NCBI RefSeq assembly: GCF_019966515.1
Contig: NZ_JAIMIB010000004.1
Coordinates: forward strand, 62,001 to 126,000
Length of the DNA: 64,000 nt
Direction: 5' to 3'
Source of the DNA: Roseovarius aestuarii
Lineage (GTDB): Bacteria > Pseudomonadota > Alphaproteobacteria > Rhodobacterales > Rhodobacteraceae
Below, piece by piece: positions 11,367 through 19,323 of the stretch (position 1 is its first letter; every line of letters starts with the position of its first letter). Made by a program: the position numbers and the translations under genes. Below the pieces are notes generated by a model that did no database searches, was not told the DNA's origin, and saw nothing but the letters and a program-made list of their open reading frames with translations.

Positions 11367-11968
11367 TATTTGTCCCCCTGCTCATCTTTGTGGGCCGTTT
11401 CAATCTCGGCGCGTATGTCTTCCTTGTGTGCCGCTTCCGCGGCCTCGGTCTCGGCGCGGACCTCATCGAGGTCGATCGCGTCGGGATCGCGCAGATCTTC
11501 GTTCAGAATGATTTTCTTGTAATTCACCTGAAGGACCCGGAAGGTCATCAGAGAGAAGGCAATCGGCAAGACGATATAAACCCAGCTCAGGTGGAAGCCC
11601 ATTGTCTGCGACGACTGGAACTTGTTCATCTTGTTGAAGATGAAGTCGATTGAAAGATAGACAAAATAAACGTTGAAGAAGATCCAGAAGAGATCGGCAA
11701 ACCCCTCAATAAATTTGATGGCGCGGGGCGGCAGAAACTTGAACTGGAATGTCACCCGGTTATGCGCGCCCATCTTGGCGGCATAGCTGGCGCCAAAGAA
11801 CACGAACCAGACGAACATGTAGACTGACGCTTCCTCAATCCACGAGAATGAGAAATCGAAGAGTGTCCGTACGACCACCTGCAGGAAAAGCAGGCACACA
11901 AATATCGCAAGTAAGGTGCGACATATGTAGCTTTCTATATTGTTGAGAATTCCCCAGAATTTTGTCAT
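11366..11968 (-). CDS. dctQ: TRAP transporter small permease (DctQ type)
   Basis: 200 aa, four membrane segments in the first about 155 residues with the DctQ pattern SWIEEASVYMFVWFVFFGASYAAK, followed by a charged, Glu/Ala/Lys-rich cytoplasmic tail (about residues 160-200) longer than in most small permeases. Partner of DctM. RBS GAGAGGGG precedes ATG 11968. It is separated from dctP by 61 bp containing a perfect hairpin. Confidence 0.93.
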   Translation of the reverse strand: MTKFWGILNNIESYICRTLLAIFVCLLFLQVVVRTLFDFSFSWIEEASVYMFVWFVFFGASYAAKMGAHNRVTFQFKFLPPRAIKFIEGFADLFWIFFNVYFVYLSIDFIFNKMNKFQSSQTMGFHLSWVYIVLPIAFSLMTFRVLQVNYKKIILNEDLRDPDAIDLDEVRAETEAAEAAHKEDIRAEIETAHKDEQGDK

Positions 11969-11988
11969 TTGCCCCTCTCTGTCTTATG

Positions 11989-12014
11989 AGGAAGGCGCCC
12001 GTGGGCGCCTTCCT
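11989..12014 (-). promoter_or_regulatory. Intercistronic hairpin between dctP and dctQ
   Basis: Perfect 11-bp stem AGGAAGGCGCC (11989-11999) and GGCGCCTTCCT (12004-12014), 4-nt loop. On the minus strand no T run follows, so it resembles a 3'-end-protecting or attenuating stem more than a full terminator. It would favour more DctP than permease. Confidence 0.6.
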
Positions 12015-12029
12015 GTGTTAGAGTGTGTT

Positions 12030-13046
12030 TTATTCCGAGACAGGATCGCGGCCGATGGCGGCCAGCACGGCGTTCAGCTTGTCAACGCCGCCGATGCTTT
12101 CGTAGAATTTCGGCCAGACGGCTGCTGTTGCCAGGTCAATGAACTCTTGCTCGCCATTTTCCGGGTCATCGATCTGCATGCCTTTATCCAACAGGATCTG
12201 CTTGATCTCAGCTTCCTTGTCGCGCAGGAACTGTGCCGACGCTGCGGTAGCCGCTTTACCGGCTTCCAGCACGATGTTCTGATCTTCGGCAGAAAGCTCC
12301 TGGAACACGCTTTCAGAGATGATCAGAGGTTCGATCGAAAAGATGTAACGGATGTTGGTCACATATTTCTGAACTTCGTAGAACTTCATCGCGTTGATCG
12401 TGGTGTAGGGGTTGTCCTGACCATCCACAACTTTGGTTTGCAGACCGGCAAAGGTCTCCGACCATGCCATCGGTGTCGGGCTGATACCCCAGGCCTTGTA
12501 GGTATCGATCATGATCTCGTTCTTGGGAACACGGATCACCAGACCTTCAAGGTCAGCCACAGATGTCACCGGCTTTTTCGAATTGGTCAGGCGACGGAAA
12601 CCGGTATAGGTCCAGGCGATGATCCGAACGCCAGCGTCGTTGATGGTGTTCTCGGTCAGTTCCTGACCGATCGGGCCCTGGGTCAGCGTTTCCGCATCTT
12701 CCAGGCTCAGGATAACGTATGGCAGCGTGAAAACGCCCACGGACGGCGAAAACGGCGTAATGTTGTTGATCGCCAGGAGCGACATATCAAGCGTACCGAT
12801 GGCCGCGTCGTTGACGGTGTCCTGCTCCGAGCCAAGCTGACCGTTCAGAAACAAGGTCGCGGTGTGTTTGCCACCAGACAGCTCTTCCAGCGCTTTGACA
12901 AAGCCAAGGCCGGTCGCTTCCTGGCTGGATCCGCCGCTGTCCCCGACGGCGATTTTGAAGTTTTTGGCATATGCCGGGGCGGCAAACGCCAGTGCAGCGA
13001 CTGAAGCAGCAGCTGCGGCAGTAGACAGTTTTTTCATGATTGTCAT
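12030..13046 (-). CDS. dctP: TRAP transporter periplasmic solute-binding protein (DctP type)
   Basis: 338 aa. Sec signal peptide with predicted cleavage after AYA (residue 27). Mature protein has the DctP features: the LEGLVIRVPKN segment with the conserved substrate-binding Arg, and the KVVDGQDNPYTTI region. Captures the substrate, usually a carboxylate, and hands it to DctQM. Start ATG 13046 is placed by GGAGGA 5 bp upstream; an internal ATG (13037) is possible. First gene of the operon, divergent from a LysR-type regulator. Confidence 0.94.
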   Translation of the reverse strand: MTIMKKLSTAAAAASVAALAFAAPAYAKNFKIAVGDSGGSSQEATGLGFVKALEELSGGKHTATLFLNGQLGSEQDTVNDAAIGTLDMSLLAINNITPFSPSVGVFTLPYVILSLEDAETLTQGPIGQELTENTINDAGVRIIAWTYTGFRRLTNSKKPVTSVADLEGLVIRVPKNEIMIDTYKAWGISPTPMAWSETFAGLQTKVVDGQDNPYTTINAMKFYEVQKYVTNIRYIFSIEPLIISESVFQELSAEDQNIVLEAGKAATAASAQFLRDKEAEIKQILLDKGMQIDDPENGEQEFIDLATAAVWPKFYESIGGVDKLNAVLAAIGRDPVSE

Positions 13047-13085
13047 AGAGATTCCTCCGTTGGTGAGACCAGTCTAGCAGCAAAA

Positions 13086-13116
13086 GGCCAAGAGTCGTTA
13101 ACTAACGAATTTGGCC
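13086..13116. promoter_or_regulatory. Dyad operator candidate between dctP and the LysR-type gene
   Basis: Nested inverted repeats: outer GGCCAA (13086-13091) / TTGGCC (13111-13116), inner CGTTA-AC-TAACG (13096-13107), with a half-base offset between the two centres. It lies in the 152-bp divergent intergenic region about 40 bp upstream of dctP. Probable binding site for the adjacent LysR-type regulator; function inferred. Confidence 0.5.
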
Positions 13117-13198
13117 AATGATCACCTTATAGGTTGATGTATGAGTTCAGGTAATACAAAGTTAGTGACTTAAAGTTTGCTAAATTGGAAACATTGAC

Positions 13199-14116
13199 GT
13201 GGCCAAAAAACAGGTTCTCAATCGGGTCACCGATGTCGACATCAGGTTGCTCGATATTTTCAAGGCCGTGGTTGCCTGCGGCGGGTTCAGCGCCGCGGAA
13301 TTCGAGCTGAATATCGGAAGATCCACGATCAGCAAACACATATCGGATCTGGAAACCCGGGTTGGTCTCAAGCTTTGTCATCGGGGGCCGGCAGGCTTTT
13401 CCCTGACATCCGACGGCGAACATGTCTTGCAGGCGATGGATGATCTGTTTGTGTCAATCGACCGGTTTCAGGAACAACTCGATGAAGCCCACTCAGATCT
13501 TACTGGCAAACTTCGAATCGCCTGTCTTGACCATTCGTCGTCAAACCCCGAGGCAAAGGTGTTCAAAGCTATCCAGTATTTCCGCGACGCCGCGCCGGGC
13601 GTCACACTGGACATATCAATGGAGCCGCCGAACATCACCGAAGAAGGGGTCATCAACGGCAAGTTCAATCTGGGGATTGTACCGCTGCACCGGCGCTCGC
13701 CGATGTTGATCTATCATGACCTCTATACCGAAGATATGCGCCTCTATTGCGGGCAGGATCATGAACTCTTTGGGACGCCGGACAAAAAGCACGAGTTGAA
13801 AAATCTCAGAAAATTCTCCTACGCCGGTCTGAGCTTCAATTCGCCCAATATGGCCATTCATCAGAAACTGCGACTGCGTAAATCTGCCTTCGTCCAGAAT
13901 GAAGAAGCTCTTACCCTTCTCATCCTGTCGGGGCGCTATCTCGGGTTTTTGCCGACGCACACCGCAAAGCAATTCCAGGACGCTGGGCTTATGCAGGAAT
14001 TGCGCAACGACACCGCGACCTACACATCGACCATGTCCGCGATCATCCGAAAAAGTGCGTCCAAGGGCAGGCGGCTAAAGAAGTTCCTTGATTGCCTGAT
14101 CGAGGCACATTCCTAG
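13199..14116 (+). CDS. LysR-family transcriptional regulator
   Basis: 305 aa from GTG 13199. N-terminal winged HTH (about residues 12-75: DIRLLDIFKAVVACGGFSAAE ... STISKHISDLE) and a LysR substrate-binding domain (about 95-300) with GIVPLHRRS and ILSGRYLGFLPTH. Divergent from the TRAP operon, so it most likely controls uptake of the TRAP substrate, with that substrate as co-inducer. Convergent with dnaN (25 bp between stops). Confidence 0.9.
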   Translation: MAKKQVLNRVTDVDIRLLDIFKAVVACGGFSAAEFELNIGRSTISKHISDLETRVGLKLCHRGPAGFSLTSDGEHVLQAMDDLFVSIDRFQEQLDEAHSDLTGKLRIACLDHSSSNPEAKVFKAIQYFRDAAPGVTLDISMEPPNITEEGVINGKFNLGIVPLHRRSPMLIYHDLYTEDMRLYCGQDHELFGTPDKKHELKNLRKFSYAGLSFNSPNMAIHQKLRLRKSAFVQNEEALTLLILSGRYLGFLPTHTAKQFQDAGLMQELRNDTATYTSTMSAIIRKSASKGRRLKKFLDCLIEAHS

Positions 14117-14141
14117 GCTTGCCGTAAGATCAGCGCGCACC

Positions 14142-15260
14142 TCAGACACGCATCGGCATGACGACATAGACGGCGCTTGTGTCGTTGCCTTCACGCATCA
14201 GGGTCGGATCCCCGGCGGAGTTGAAGAGGAAGACGGCGTTTTCGCGATCGACCTGGCTGGCGATCTCCAGCAGGTACTTGGCGTTGAAGCCGATTTCCAG
14301 ACGCTCGTCGCCATAGGCCACGGCCAGCTCTTCTTCGGCAGCACCGCTATCCGGGGCGTTGACCGACAGGATCAGGCGGTCTTCGTCCAGCGCCAGCTTC
14401 ACCGCTCGCGAGCGTTCCGAGCTGACGGTGGCCACACGATCGACGGCATTGGCAAACTCAGCCGCATCCACCTCCATCTTGCGTGTATTGCCTTGCGGAA
14501 TGACGCGTGTGTAATCGGGGAAGGTGCCGTCAATCACTTTCGAGGTCAGCGTGATGTCGGGCGTGGCGAAACGCACTTTGGTTTCGGAAACCGACACGGC
14601 GATTTTCATGTCGTCATCTTCCAGCAGCTTGCGCAGCTCGCCCACGGTCTTGCGTGGAACAATGACGCCGGGCATGTCCGCGGCACCTTCGGGCAAATCA
14701 GCGTCGATACGGGCCAGCCGGTGGCCATCGGTGGCGACGCAACGTAGCTGTTTGCCGCCTTCCGCATCGGCCACATGCATGTAGACACCGTTCAGGTAAT
14801 AGCGTGTTTCCTCGGTCGAAATCGCGAATTTCGATTTGTCGAAAAGCCGCCGCAAATCCGGCGCTTTGGCCGAGAAGTTGCAGGCATATTCGGACGACGC
14901 CATGACCGGGAAATCTTCTTTTGGCAGCGTTGCAAGATTGAAGTTCGACCGGCCCGCCTCGACCGTCAGCCGACCCGAAGTGCCATCATCGATGAGTGTC
15001 ACCAGCGCGCCATCCGGCAGCTTGCGGACAATCTCGTGCAAAGTGACGGCGGAAACGGTGGTGGCCCCGGCGCGTTCGACCTGGGCGGAGGCCTTGTCGA
15101 CCACTTCGATATCCAGATCGGTGGCGCGGAAATTCACGTCGCTGCCCTCGGCTTCGATCAAGACATTGGCAAGGATCGGGATGGTGTTGCGCCGTTCGAC
15201 AACCGATTGCGCCTGACTGACGGCCTTGAGCAGCGCCCCACGTTCGATGCTGAGTTTCAT
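14142..15260 (-). CDS. dnaN: DNA polymerase III beta subunit (sliding clamp)
   Basis: 372 aa from ATG 15260 (MKLSIERGALLKAV), the standard DnaN start; a longer frame upstream is not conserved. Ends with the family signature VYVVMPMRV. Forms the ring clamp that holds polymerase III on DNA. It lies 164 bp downstream of dnaA on the same strand, in the usual dnaA-dnaN order, but recF follows only after a 4.8-kb insertion. Confidence 0.97.
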   Translation of the reverse strand: MKLSIERGALLKAVSQAQSVVERRNTIPILANVLIEAEGSDVNFRATDLDIEVVDKASAQVERAGATTVSAVTLHEIVRKLPDGALVTLIDDGTSGRLTVEAGRSNFNLATLPKEDFPVMASSEYACNFSAKAPDLRRLFDKSKFAISTEETRYYLNGVYMHVADAEGGKQLRCVATDGHRLARIDADLPEGAADMPGVIVPRKTVGELRKLLEDDDMKIAVSVSETKVRFATPDITLTSKVIDGTFPDYTRVIPQGNTRKMEVDAAEFANAVDRVATVSSERSRAVKLALDEDRLILSVNAPDSGAAEEELAVAYGDERLEIGFNAKYLLEIASQVDRENAVFLFNSAGDPTLMREGNDTSAVYVVMPMRV

Positions 15261-15424
15261 ACCCTTGCTCCCCTTCAAGTGCCGATGCAACGCCGGAAGG
15301 GCAAGGTAGCAACTTACGCCTTCGGCTCAAGCCTTTTCTTGCGTTTTCCGCTGTAATGGCCGGAGGGTCAAGAGAACCCCGCCCAAAGCAGCGCCCGGGC
15401 GGGGAAAAGCGTGGTGAATAGGAC

Positions 15425-16780
15425 TCAGCTTTCGAGCGTACGACGCAAAAGCTCCAGGTCTTCGGCAATCTGCCCGTCCTGTGCGCGTAGTTCTTCGATA
15501 CGCTTGACGCCATGCATGACGGTGGTGTGGTCGCGCCCGCCAAAGCAACGGCCGATTTCCGGCAGCGACCGGCTGGTCATCTGCTTGCACAGATACATCG
15601 CCACCTGCCGCGGACGGGCAAAGTTGCGCACACGTTTGGGGCCGATCATGTCGCTGAGGCGGATGTTGAAATGATCCGAGACCTTGCGTTGGATTTCCTC
15701 GATCGAGATCTTGCGCTCGGACGCGCGCAGAACATCGGCCAGGCAATCCTGCGTCAGCTCCAGCGTGATCGGCTGTTTGACCAGCGAGGCAAAAGCATAA
15801 AGCCGGGTCATCGCACCTTCGAGCACGCGAACATTGGTGCTGATCCGATGGGCCAGAAACTCCAGCACGCCCTGACTCATCTCAAGCTCGGGATATTGCT
15901 GACCGAAGGTTTCGACCTTGGATTGCAGAATGCCCAGGCGCAGTTCGTAATCGGTGGGATGCAGATCAACCACAAGGCCGCATTGCAGACGCGACTTGAT
16001 GCGGTTTTCCAGATTCTCGATCTCACCGGGCGCGCGATCGCCCGAGATAATGATCTGCTTGTTCTGGTCTACCAGCGCGTTGAAGGTATGGAAGAACTCC
16101 TCCTGCGTGCTGTCCTTGCCAGCGATGAACTGCACGTCATCCACCATCAGCACATCGACCGAGCGGAACACCTGTTTGAAATCCATCATCTTGCGGTCAC
16201 GCAACGCCTGCACAAAACGGTACATGAACTGTTCCGCTGACAGGTAGACCACGTTCAGGTCCGGGCGGCGGGCCTGCAATTCCCAGGCGATGGCATGCAT
16301 AAGATGGGTTTTACCAAGACCCACGCCACCATAAAGAAAGAGCGGGTTGAAGGTGACAGGGCCGCCCTCAGCCACGCGCTTGGCAGCGGCATGGGCCAGT
16401 TCGTTAGGCTTGCCAACCACGAACGTATCGAAGGTAAAGCGCTCATCAAGTGGCGCCGCCGGCATCAAGCCATCGTTCTGGATCATCGCCGGTTGTGAGG
16501 TGGTGCTGGCAGGCACCTTCGGTTTCGCTGCCGAGTTGGCCGCAACCTGGAACCGGAGCCGCCTGATTTCCGGCAGCAGCGACCTGATCTGATACTGGAT
16601 CAGATCGCCATATTCCCGAGATACATAGTTGCCCAAAAAGCTGGTCGGTACACTGAACGTCGCGACGCCATCATCCGATACGCCATTCAACTCCAGTGGC
16701 TCGATCCAGTTCTTGTAGTTATGCGAGCCTACCGTTTTCAGCAGTTCTTTTTTCAGTTCGCCCCATTGTTCCTGTGTCAT
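15425..16780 (-). CDS. dnaA: Chromosomal replication initiator DnaA
   Basis: 451 aa from ATG 16780 (MTQEQWGELK), placed by GGGGAAG just upstream. Domain I about 1-85, short linker, AAA+ domain III about 120-330 with Walker A GGVGLGKTH and Walker B LMVDDVQF, and domain IV about 345-451 with the DNA-binding signature GGRDHTTVMHG. Binds DnaA boxes and melts oriC. The probable oriC lies about 16 kb away at 33 kb rather than beside dnaA, as is common in alphaproteobacteria. Confidence 0.98.
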   Translation of the reverse strand: MTQEQWGELKKELLKTVGSHNYKNWIEPLELNGVSDDGVATFSVPTSFLGNYVSREYGDLIQYQIRSLLPEIRRLRFQVAANSAAKPKVPASTTSQPAMIQNDGLMPAAPLDERFTFDTFVVGKPNELAHAAAKRVAEGGPVTFNPLFLYGGVGLGKTHLMHAIAWELQARRPDLNVVYLSAEQFMYRFVQALRDRKMMDFKQVFRSVDVLMVDDVQFIAGKDSTQEEFFHTFNALVDQNKQIIISGDRAPGEIENLENRIKSRLQCGLVVDLHPTDYELRLGILQSKVETFGQQYPELEMSQGVLEFLAHRISTNVRVLEGAMTRLYAFASLVKQPITLELTQDCLADVLRASERKISIEEIQRKVSDHFNIRLSDMIGPKRVRNFARPRQVAMYLCKQMTSRSLPEIGRCFGGRDHTTVMHGVKRIEELRAQDGQIAEDLELLRRTLES

Positions 16781-17208
16781 ACTTCCCCGTTTCACACGCT
16801 GCACCTGTCCGTATATGCGCAGACACTCCCCTGCCTCCGCTGCTCAGCGACGCCGCCCAGACGTCCGACACAAGACCTCTCCTTCCGATTGCTGATGCAA
16901 CCGGCGGAAAGCCCCTCAATCGGACCTGATTTACCACATCACATGTCAGCTTCAGGCCCTGTCAGACCAACGTTGCTTAAGTATCATGTGTTGCGGCACA
17001 AACCTGTAAGACATGGCCGGGGTTTCCCCCGAGCGGATCCACCTATCTTATCCCCATAAGACGGTCCGGATCCGTTAGCAGCCTGTCCCCCCAAGCGTGA
17101 ATCGCCTCACGAAACTAACAAGTCGGACTGTGCTCGGGCAACTACTCTTCTTCCTTGACAAGCGCTTTGGGCAAAAAGAATCTGTCGTGTGCGTTAAGAA
17201 ATACGCAA
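16781..17208. other. dnaA upstream region, no gene seen
   Basis: Gap between dnaA and rpsT. No credible coding region. It must hold the dnaA promoter. A DnaA-box-like TTATCCCCA (17048-17056; one mismatch to TTATCCACA) sits inside an imperfect dyad CTTAT-CCCC-ATAAG (17047-17060), suggesting autoregulation, but I see no cluster of such sites. Confidence 0.5.
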
Positions 17209-17240
17209 TAAAAAAGGCGCCCGATGAACCGGCGCCTTTT
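17209..17240 (-). terminator. Rho-independent terminator of rpsT
   Basis: On the minus strand GGCGCC, loop of 9, GGCGCC, flanked by AAAA upstream and a run of six T downstream. It begins 26 bp past the rpsT stop. Confidence 0.85.
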
Positions 17241-17266
17241 GCGATCAATACTTTATGCAGACTTCT

Positions 17267-17530
17267 TCAGCCAATGGCCTTCACGCGGGCCGACAAGCGC
17301 GAAATCTTGCGCGATGCGGTGTTCTTGTGGAAGACACCCTTGGTGACCCCGCGCATCAGCTCGGGTTGAGCGGCACGCAGCGCAGCAACTGCGGCATCTT
17401 TGTCACCCGAGGCGATCGCCTCTTCGACTTTACGAAGGTGGGTGCGGATGCGCGACCGGCGCGCTTTATTGACAGCAAAACGCTTTTCGTTCTGACGTGC
17501 CCGTTTCTTTGACTGTGCCGAGTTGGCCAT
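17267..17530 (-). CDS. rpsT: 30S ribosomal protein S20
   Basis: 87 aa, very basic, with the S20 pattern [17 protein letters not shown] at the start and [16 protein letters not shown] at the end. Primary 16S rRNA-binding protein of the small subunit. Monocistronic here, with its own promoter about 124 bp upstream and a terminator just after the stop. Located next to dnaA, as often seen in alphaproteobacteria. Confidence 0.97.
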   Translation of the reverse strand: MANSAQSKKRARQNEKRFAVNKARRSRIRTHLRKVEEAIASGDKDAAVAALRAAQPELMRGVTKGVFHKNTASRKISRLSARVKAIG

Positions 17531-17653
17531 GTGAATCTAACCCTTGATCTGGTTCAGTGTCTGTTGTGTGACGCGTGCATACCCCGAACCGGGCCCCGAT
17601 CTCTCGGGATTGATTCTTGCCTGAGCGGGCATCACGCGCATGTATAACGGCGC

Positions 17654-17682
17654 TCTATAGGGAAGTTTGCGCTGCTTGCCAA
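17654..17682 (-). promoter_or_regulatory. Probable sigma-70 promoter of rpsT
   Basis: On the minus strand TTGGCA, 17-bp spacer, TATAGA. Implies an rpsT leader of about 115 nt. Confidence 0.6.
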
Positions 17683-17811
17683 GCCAAAACCATGTGGATG
17701 AGCGGGCAGCGAAATTCAGCCGGATTAAACACGATCACAAAAGTCAGCAATGAACCCAAAGCGGACGAGCATCCAAGTTCAAAAGTTCGGAACCCTCAGC
17801 AAGGCTGTTTG

Positions 17812-18408
17812 CTATTCTGACATCTCAACAATCTTGCTCAAACGCGCGCCAACATCTTTCATGAACTGGGTTGAACCGGGACGAACGGCATCTTCGAGAA
17901 GTTCACGAGCTTCATTGATATGGCCTAGTTTAATACAAGCTGCCGCCGCATACATGCTCGCCTGTTTGGATTGAGAACTCCGACCAATCCTTTGTCGTTT
18001 GCAATTTATGAGGCTCTCATAACTTGCATATCTATCGAAGCTCAACGGCACTACAATCTCCAACTTTTCGGCAATCTCAGCAATAGCGGGTTCGACGGTC
18101 TCATCTTTGGGAAGAAACAGATTGTCCGGCACTCCGATCCATTCAGCATTTTCATTGAAATCAAAAAGACTTGCCTCGAAATGACACCTTCCGACACCCA
18201 CTGGCATGGAATTCCGACTGTGCTCATCAAATCCCGCCCGACGCAACCAGCCCATCAAGTCATCAAGCACACGAGAAAAAAATCCAATATCGACTTCCAG
18301 ATGATACAGCCCCTCATCGCCAAATTTACTGGATTTCGTTTCAACCTGCACCAACCAATCATCACCCTTTTCAAGGTGCCAAACGAAGTCGATCTTCTGA
18401 AAGCCCAA
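17812..18408 (-). CDS. Hypothetical protein with uncertain or damaged N-terminus
   Basis: Open frame of 198 codons from a TTG at 18408. I do not recognise the family with confidence; the beginning (LKRLGFQKIDFVWHLEKG) resembles the small DUF4304-like type. In the same frame about 26 more codons with plausible protein content (SLSPQIRKHIHPVLKR) lie upstream but contain no ATG or GTG and end at a TGA about 18486. So either the gene uses a rare start, or the 5' end has been lost. The stretch is less GC-rich than its neighbours, suggesting transfer. Confidence 0.45.
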   Translation of the reverse strand: MGFQKIDFVWHLEKGDDWLVQVETKSSKFGDEGLYHLEVDIGFFSRVLDDLMGWLRRAGFDEHSRNSMPVGVGRCHFEASLFDFNENAEWIGVPDNLFLPKDETVEPAIAEIAEKLEIVVPLSFDRYASYESLINCKRQRIGRSSQSKQASMYAAAACIKLGHINEARELLEDAVRPGSTQFMKDVGARLSKIVEMSE

Positions 18409-18624
18409 ACGCTTCAGAACCGGGTGGATATGCTTTCTGATTTGTGGTGATAGCGACTTAGCAAGGGAAGTCCATCTAGCTGTTCAGTACTGTCTAGCAA
18501 GCACGTTGTTCTAACGCTATGAAGAAAGCTCAGGACAAGTTTTCAGTCTCGGACAGGTAAATGTCTGCTATGTCCGCAAAGCGGCCATCGTTAACTTCCG
18601 AGTCCCACGTAGCTCCTGCCCGCC
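18409..18624. other. Gap with remnant-like coding sequence
   Basis: Apart from the possible in-frame 5' extension of the hypothetical gene at 17812-18408 (to about 18486), I see no gene. Less GC-rich than the core genes. Confidence 0.4.
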
Positions 18625-18660
18625 AAAAAGGGAAGGCTGGCAGCAAATTTGCCACCAGCC
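18625..18660 (-). terminator. Terminator-like dyad downstream of the DM13 gene
   Basis: GGCTGG (18635-18640), palindrome GCAAATTTGC (18643-18652), CCAGCC (18655-18660); on the minus strand it is followed by TTCCCTTTTT. A second hairpin (AGCTCCCC/GGGGAGCT, 18710-18733) overlaps the DM13 stop. Both are suited to ending the DM13 transcript. Confidence 0.6.
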
Positions 18661-18732
18661 CCGGGGTTTCGCACATGCTTGAGGGAAGATATCGCGCGAA
18701 ACACCTTTCAGCTCCCCGAGGGGAAGGGGAGC

Positions 18733-19149
18733 TTACGGATGCAGGCTTGCGACGCCCAAAGGCACACTGGCCACATCGCACCAGATGTAAACCTCGTTGA
18801 ACGCCGACACGTCCATTGTCGACGGCACGGCATAGCGTTGCTTGCCATTCAGGCTCAGAAGCGCGGCAAGATAGCCGTTCTCGCCATCATAGGTGCCGTC
18901 ATTGCCGAAACCGACGCGCGGATCCGGCCCGCCGTCCAACGAGAAATCCTCACCCAACTCAACAAAAGTCCGACCGTCTTCTTCGATGACCCTGACCGAT
19001 CCGCTGGTTTCATGATTGCTGCGGCCTTCAAATGTGCCAGTGCCCTTCTTGCCATGTGCGGCCGCCAGAACTGGCGATGCCGAGACACCCAGCGCCAGTG
19101 CCGCGCCTACGCCACCTGCGGTCTTAAAAAATCCACGACGATTGATCAT
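18733..19149 (-). CDS. Tat-exported DM13-domain protein
   Basis: 138 aa from ATG 19149, placed by GGAGGA 6 bp upstream. The N-terminus NRRGFFKTAGG followed by a hydrophobic stretch and ALA-type cleavage site is a twin-arginine signal, so it is exported folded. The remainder (about 40-138) is a DM13 domain: GTFEGRSNHETSGSV at its start and the conserved Cys in YIWCDVASVPLGVA at its end. DM13 domains are proposed to be redox or electron-transfer modules; the function here is unproven. Divergent from hslU. Confidence 0.85.
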   Translation of the reverse strand: MINRRGFFKTAGGVGAALALGVSASPVLAAAHGKKGTGTFEGRSNHETSGSVRVIEEDGRTFVELGEDFSLDGGPDPRVGFGNDGTYDGENGYLAALLSLNGKQRYAVPSTMDVSAFNEVYIWCDVASVPLGVASLHP

Positions 19150-19323
19150 GATCTGTCCTCCGGTTTGTTGTTTCAATCTTCGGATAGATAACGCGCTCGT
19201 GTCGTAACGGTACCCTTTGTAACAGCGCTTCACGCATACCTCATTCCGCGTGATCTTCCGATCACCGCTTGCCTTTTCGCCCCCCATGCTTAGGTTCCGC
19301 CCATCACGACACCGGAGACCTCA

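Noticed and set aside
11940-13004. Long plus-strand open frame of 354 codons over dctP
   Set aside because: Antisense shadow of the well-supported dctP gene; no start context or recognisable domain.
17617-17820. Small plus-strand open frame between rpsT and the hypothetical gene
   Set aside because: Overlaps the clear rpsT promoter, lacks a ribosome-binding site and has no protein-like composition.
19270-19310. Heat-shock sigma-32 promoter upstream of hslU (CTTGCC ... CCCCATGCTTAGG)
   Set aside because: The spacing between the two elements (about 7 bp) is too short for a sigma-32 promoter.
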